A stretch of 6,889 nt of DNA from positions 21,711 through 28,599 of the forward strand of contig KL568533.1 of assembly GCA_000715605.1 (NCBI GenBank). Reading direction: 5' to 3'. The position numbers were made by a program, and so were the translations under genes. Below are positions 5,053-6,889 of the stretch, piece by piece; the first letter of the stretch is position 1; each line of letters begins with the position of its first letter. The notes beneath the pieces are model-generated. The model was not told where the DNA came from, searched no databases, and saw only the letters and a program-made list of their open reading frames with translations. Source of the DNA: Streptomyces speibonae. Its GTDB lineage: Bacteria; Actinomycetota; Actinomycetes; Streptomycetales; Streptomycetaceae.

Positions 5053-6171
5053 ATGAGCAGTACCGAACCCCGCCGGACCGCGCTCGATGCCCTGCATCGG
5101 TCGCTCGGCGCGACGATGACCGACTTCGCCGGCTGGGACATGCCCCTGCGCTACGGCTCCGAGCGCGACGAGCACAACGCCGTGCGCAACCGGGCCGGCC
5201 TCTTCGACCTCTCGCACATGGGCGAGATCACGGTCACCGGCCCCCAGGCGGCCGCCCTCCTCGACCACGCCCTCGTCGGCAACATGAGCGGCGTGAAGGA
5301 GGGCCGCGCCCGCTACACCATGATCTGCCGTGCGGACGGCGGCATCCTGGACGATCTGATCGTCTACCGGCTCGGCGGGACCGAGTTCATGGTGGTCGCC
5401 AACGCCTCCAACGCGCAGACGGTGCTCGACGCGCTCACCGAGCGCGCGGCCGGCTTCGACGCCGAGGTCCGCGACGACCGCGACGCGTACGCGCTGCTCG
5501 CCGTGCAGGGCCCCGAGTCCCCGGCGATCCTCGCCTCGCTCACCGACGCCGATCTGGACGGCCTGAAGTACTACGCCGGTCTGCCCGGCACGGTCGCCGG
5601 CGTCCCCGCGCTCATCGCCCGCACCGGCTACACCGGTGAGGACGGCTTCGAGCTGTTCGTGAAGCCGGAGCACGCGGTCGAGCTGTGGCAGGCGCTGACC
5701 AAGGCCGGCGAGGAGAAGGGCCTGGTCCCGTGCGGGCTGTCCTGCCGGGACACGTTGCGCCTGGAGGCGGGCATGCCGCTGTACGGCAATGAGCTGAGCA
5801 CCGAGCTGACACCCTTCGACGCCGGTCTCGGCCGGGTGGTGAAGTTCGACAAGGAGAGCGACTTCGTGGGCCGCGCCGCCCTGGCCGAGGCCGCCGAGCG
5901 CGCCGCCGCGCAGCCGCCGCGGGTGCTGGTCGGCCTGGTCGCCGAGGGCCGCCGGGTGCCGCGTTCCGGGTACGCGGTCGTGGCCGGCGGCGAGGTGATC
6001 GGCCGGGTCACCTCCGGCGCCCCCTCCCCCACCCTGGGCAAGCCGATCGCGATGGCCTATGTCGACGCGGCGCACGCGGCGCCCGGCACCGAGGGCGTCG
6101 CCGTGGACATCCGCGGCAGCCACGAGCCGTACGAGGTCGTGGCGCTGCCGTTCTACAAGCGGCAGAAGTGA
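5053..6171 (+). CDS. gcvT: Glycine cleavage system T protein (aminomethyltransferase)
   Basis: GcvT takes the aminomethyl group carried on the lipoyl arm of the H protein and, with tetrahydrofolate, releases ammonia and forms 5,10-methylene-tetrahydrofolate. The 372-residue product has normal length. The GCV_T domain covers about 10-265: [11 protein letters not shown] (25-35), FDLSHMGEI (51-59), [12 protein letters not shown] (96-107) with the conserved aspartates 100/101, [10 protein letters not shown] (192-201) and [18 protein letters not shown] (231-248). The C-terminal beta-barrel domain covers about 285-368 ([20 protein letters not shown], 317-336). The ATG at 5053 is chosen because GGGAG (5040-5044) lies 8 nt upstream and it matches the family's N-terminus. 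The frame stays open back to an ATG at 4969, but that lies inside the riboswitch. It is the first gene of gcvT-gcvH-glyA and probably controlled by glycine through the leader. No unusual residues seen. Confidence 0.98.
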   Translation: MSSTEPRRTALDALHRSLGATMTDFAGWDMPLRYGSERDEHNAVRNRAGLFDLSHMGEITVTGPQAAALLDHALVGNMSGVKEGRARYTMICRADGGILDDLIVYRLGGTEFMVVANASNAQTVLDALTERAAGFDAEVRDDRDAYALLAVQGPESPAILASLTDADLDGLKYYAGLPGTVAGVPALIARTGYTGEDGFELFVKPEHAVELWQALTKAGEEKGLVPCGLSCRDTLRLEAGMPLYGNELSTELTPFDAGLGRVVKFDKESDFVGRAALAEAAERAAAQPPRVLVGLVAEGRRVPRSGYAVVAGGEVIGRVTSGAPSPTLGKPIAMAYVDAAHAAPGTEGVAVDIRGSHEPYEVVALPFYKRQK

Positions 6172-6189
6172 CACCGTCGTAGGCATGCC

Positions 6190-6255
6190 CCCGGGCGGGC
6201 CCCGCGCGCGCCCGGGCCGGCGACGGCGTACCCGCCCCACAGCGCTTTCCGCTGT
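6190..6255 (+). promoter_or_regulatory. Two hairpins in the gcvT-gcvH gap
   Basis: The 128-nt gap between gcvT and gcvH contains a very GC-rich hairpin with 8-bp arms CCCGGGCG (6190-6197) and CGCCCGGG (6209-6216), beginning 18 nt after the gcvT stop. A second has 6-bp arms ACAGCG (6239-6244) and CGCTGT (6250-6255). Neither is followed by a T-run. They could attenuate readthrough, stabilise or process the mRNA, or separate translation levels. The gap is long compared with the 14 nt between gcvH and glyA. I see no clear internal promoter for gcvH. Confidence 0.5.
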
Positions 6256-6299
6256 CCCACCGTCATCAGCAGTCCCCCGCGTACAGGAGAATTCAGGCC

Positions 6300-6677
6300 A
6301 TGAGCAACCCCCAGCAGCTGCGTTACAGCAAGGAGCACGAGTGGCTGACGGCCGCCGAGGACGGCGTGTCGACGGTCGGCATCACGGAGCACGCGGCCAA
6401 CGCGCTCGGCGACGTGGTCTTCGTCGACCTCCCGGCGGTCGGTTCGACCGTGACCGCGGGCGAGACCTGCGGCGAGCTGGAGTCGACCAAGTCGGTCAGC
6501 GACCTCTACTCCCCGGTCTCCGGCGAGGTCACCGAGGTCAACGAGGACGTGGTGGCCGACCCGTCGCTGGTGAACTCCGCCCCCTTCGAGGGGGGCTGGC
6601 TGTTCAAGGTGCGCGTCACCGACGAGCCGGCCGACCTGCTGACCGCCGACGAGTACGACGCCCACACCGCGGGCTGA
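6300..6677 (+). CDS. gcvH: Glycine cleavage system H protein (lipoyl carrier)
   Basis: GcvH is the mobile lipoylated shuttle that accepts methylamine from the P protein, presents it to GcvT, and is reoxidised by the L protein. The 125-residue product has the family's usual length. It begins with the typical YSKEHEWL (9-16), continues with [20 protein letters not shown] (26-45), and carries the lipoylation motif [20 protein letters not shown] (58-77) with the acceptor Lys at 64. GGWLFKV (97-103) and [10 protein letters not shown] (113-122) close the domain. The ATG at 6300 follows AGGAG (6285-6289) with 10 nt between. It lies 128 nt after gcvT and only 14 nt before glyA, so cotranscription with glyA is nearly certain and with gcvT likely. 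Lipoyl attachment enzymes are not in the window. Confidence 0.98.
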   Translation: MSNPQQLRYSKEHEWLTAAEDGVSTVGITEHAANALGDVVFVDLPAVGSTVTAGETCGELESTKSVSDLYSPVSGEVTEVNEDVVADPSLVNSAPFEGGWLFKVRVTDEPADLLTADEYDAHTAG

Positions 6678-6691
6678 GGAGCCGTAGCCGC

Positions 6692-6870
6692 ATGTCGCTT
6701 CTGAACACGTCCCTGCACGAGCTCGACCCGGCGGTGGCCGCCGCGGTCGACGCCGAGCTGCACCGTCAGCAGTCCACCCTCGAGATGATCGCCTCGGAGA
6801 ACTTCGCCCCGGTCGCGGTCATGGAGGCGCAGGGCTCGGTCCTCACCAACAAGTACGCCGAGGGCTACCC
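6692..6870 (+). CDS. glyA: Serine hydroxymethyltransferase, N-terminal fragment cut by contig end
   Basis: GlyA is the PLP enzyme that interconverts serine plus tetrahydrofolate with glycine plus methylene-tetrahydrofolate. In this operon it can use the one-carbon unit made by the cleavage system to turn a second glycine into serine. About 60 of roughly 420 codons are present. The SHMT N-terminal signatures EMIASENF (31-38) and [10 protein letters not shown] (51-60) are unmistakable. The ATG at 6692 has AGGAG (6677-6681) 10 nt upstream, overlapping the last base of the gcvH stop. The gene is truncated by the assembly, not by mutation. After residue 60 the frame runs into adapter sequence, giving six foreign residues, CLLYTS, where the family continues with G-[RK]-R-Y-Y-G-G. 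The PLP lysine and most of the active site are therefore not seen. Confidence 0.96.
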
Positions 6871-6889
6871 CTGTCTCTTATACACATCT
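6871..6889. other. Nextera/Tn5 mosaic-end adapter sequence (non-genomic)
   Basis: The final 19 bases, CTGTCTCTTATACACATCT, are exactly the reverse complement of the Tn5 transposase mosaic end used in Nextera/tagmentation libraries. The mosaic end is a synthetic hybrid that differs from the natural Tn5 outside and inside ends, so a real Tn5 insertion does not explain it. The glyA reading frame is normal up to this point. The first C of the adapter can also serve as the third base of the Pro-60 codon, so the true genomic boundary is 6870 or 6871. Confidence 0.97.

Noticed and set aside
4669..6240. A 523-codon minus-strand frame opposite gcvT
   Set aside because: It covers the riboswitch and all of gcvT in antisense. 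The gcvT product is unambiguous, and the antisense translation is shadow-like.
6871..6889. A natural Tn5-type transposon end
   Set aside because: The sequence is the synthetic mosaic end, not the natural outside or inside end. It occurs at the exact contig terminus, which fits adapter read-through.

Overview
The window is high-GC actinobacterial DNA, most likely Streptomyces or a close relative. The coding regions have strong third-position G/C bias, two genes start with GTG behind strong Shine-Dalgarno (SD) sequences, and gcvT-gcvH-glyA sits behind a tandem glycine riboswitch, an arrangement known from Streptomyces. The 3' end is not genomic: the last 19 bases are the Nextera/Tn5 mosaic-end adapter, so the contig ends in a sequencing artefact inside glyA.

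Left part, minus strand (39-4536). Four genes face left. In transcription order they are a P-loop ATPase of the AAA_33/kinase-like type (3868-4536), two diverged tandem SseB-family proteins (3035-3814 and 2137-2925), and a lipoprotein that is the peptide-binding subunit of an ABC importer (39-1706). The first three are closely spaced (53 and 109 nt gaps). The binding protein is separated from them by 430 nt without a gene. That gap holds a striking 11-bp-arm palindrome with a second hairpin abutting it, probably the end of the SseB transcript or an operator, and must also hold the promoter of the binding protein. The transporter's permease and ATPase subunits would lie beyond the left edge.

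Right part, plus strand (about 4758-6870). A divergent intergenic region with a 7-bp inverted repeat leads into two glycine aptamers (about 4758-4872 and 4875-4980) and a structured leader. These precede gcvT (aminomethyltransferase, T protein), gcvH (lipoyl carrier H protein) and the first 60 codons of glyA (serine hydroxymethyltransferase). Together these products cleave glycine to CO2, NH3 and methylene-tetrahydrofolate and use the one-carbon unit to make serine from a second glycine. The riboswitch would sense glycine and tune this catabolism. gcvP (P protein) and lpd (L protein) are not in the window.

Nothing here amounts to a clear new defence, mobile or biosynthetic system. The points most worth a second look are the adapter at the contig end, the gcvT leader architecture, the 2041-2080 double hairpin, and the SseB pair plus P-loop ATPase divergently placed against a glycine/serine operon.
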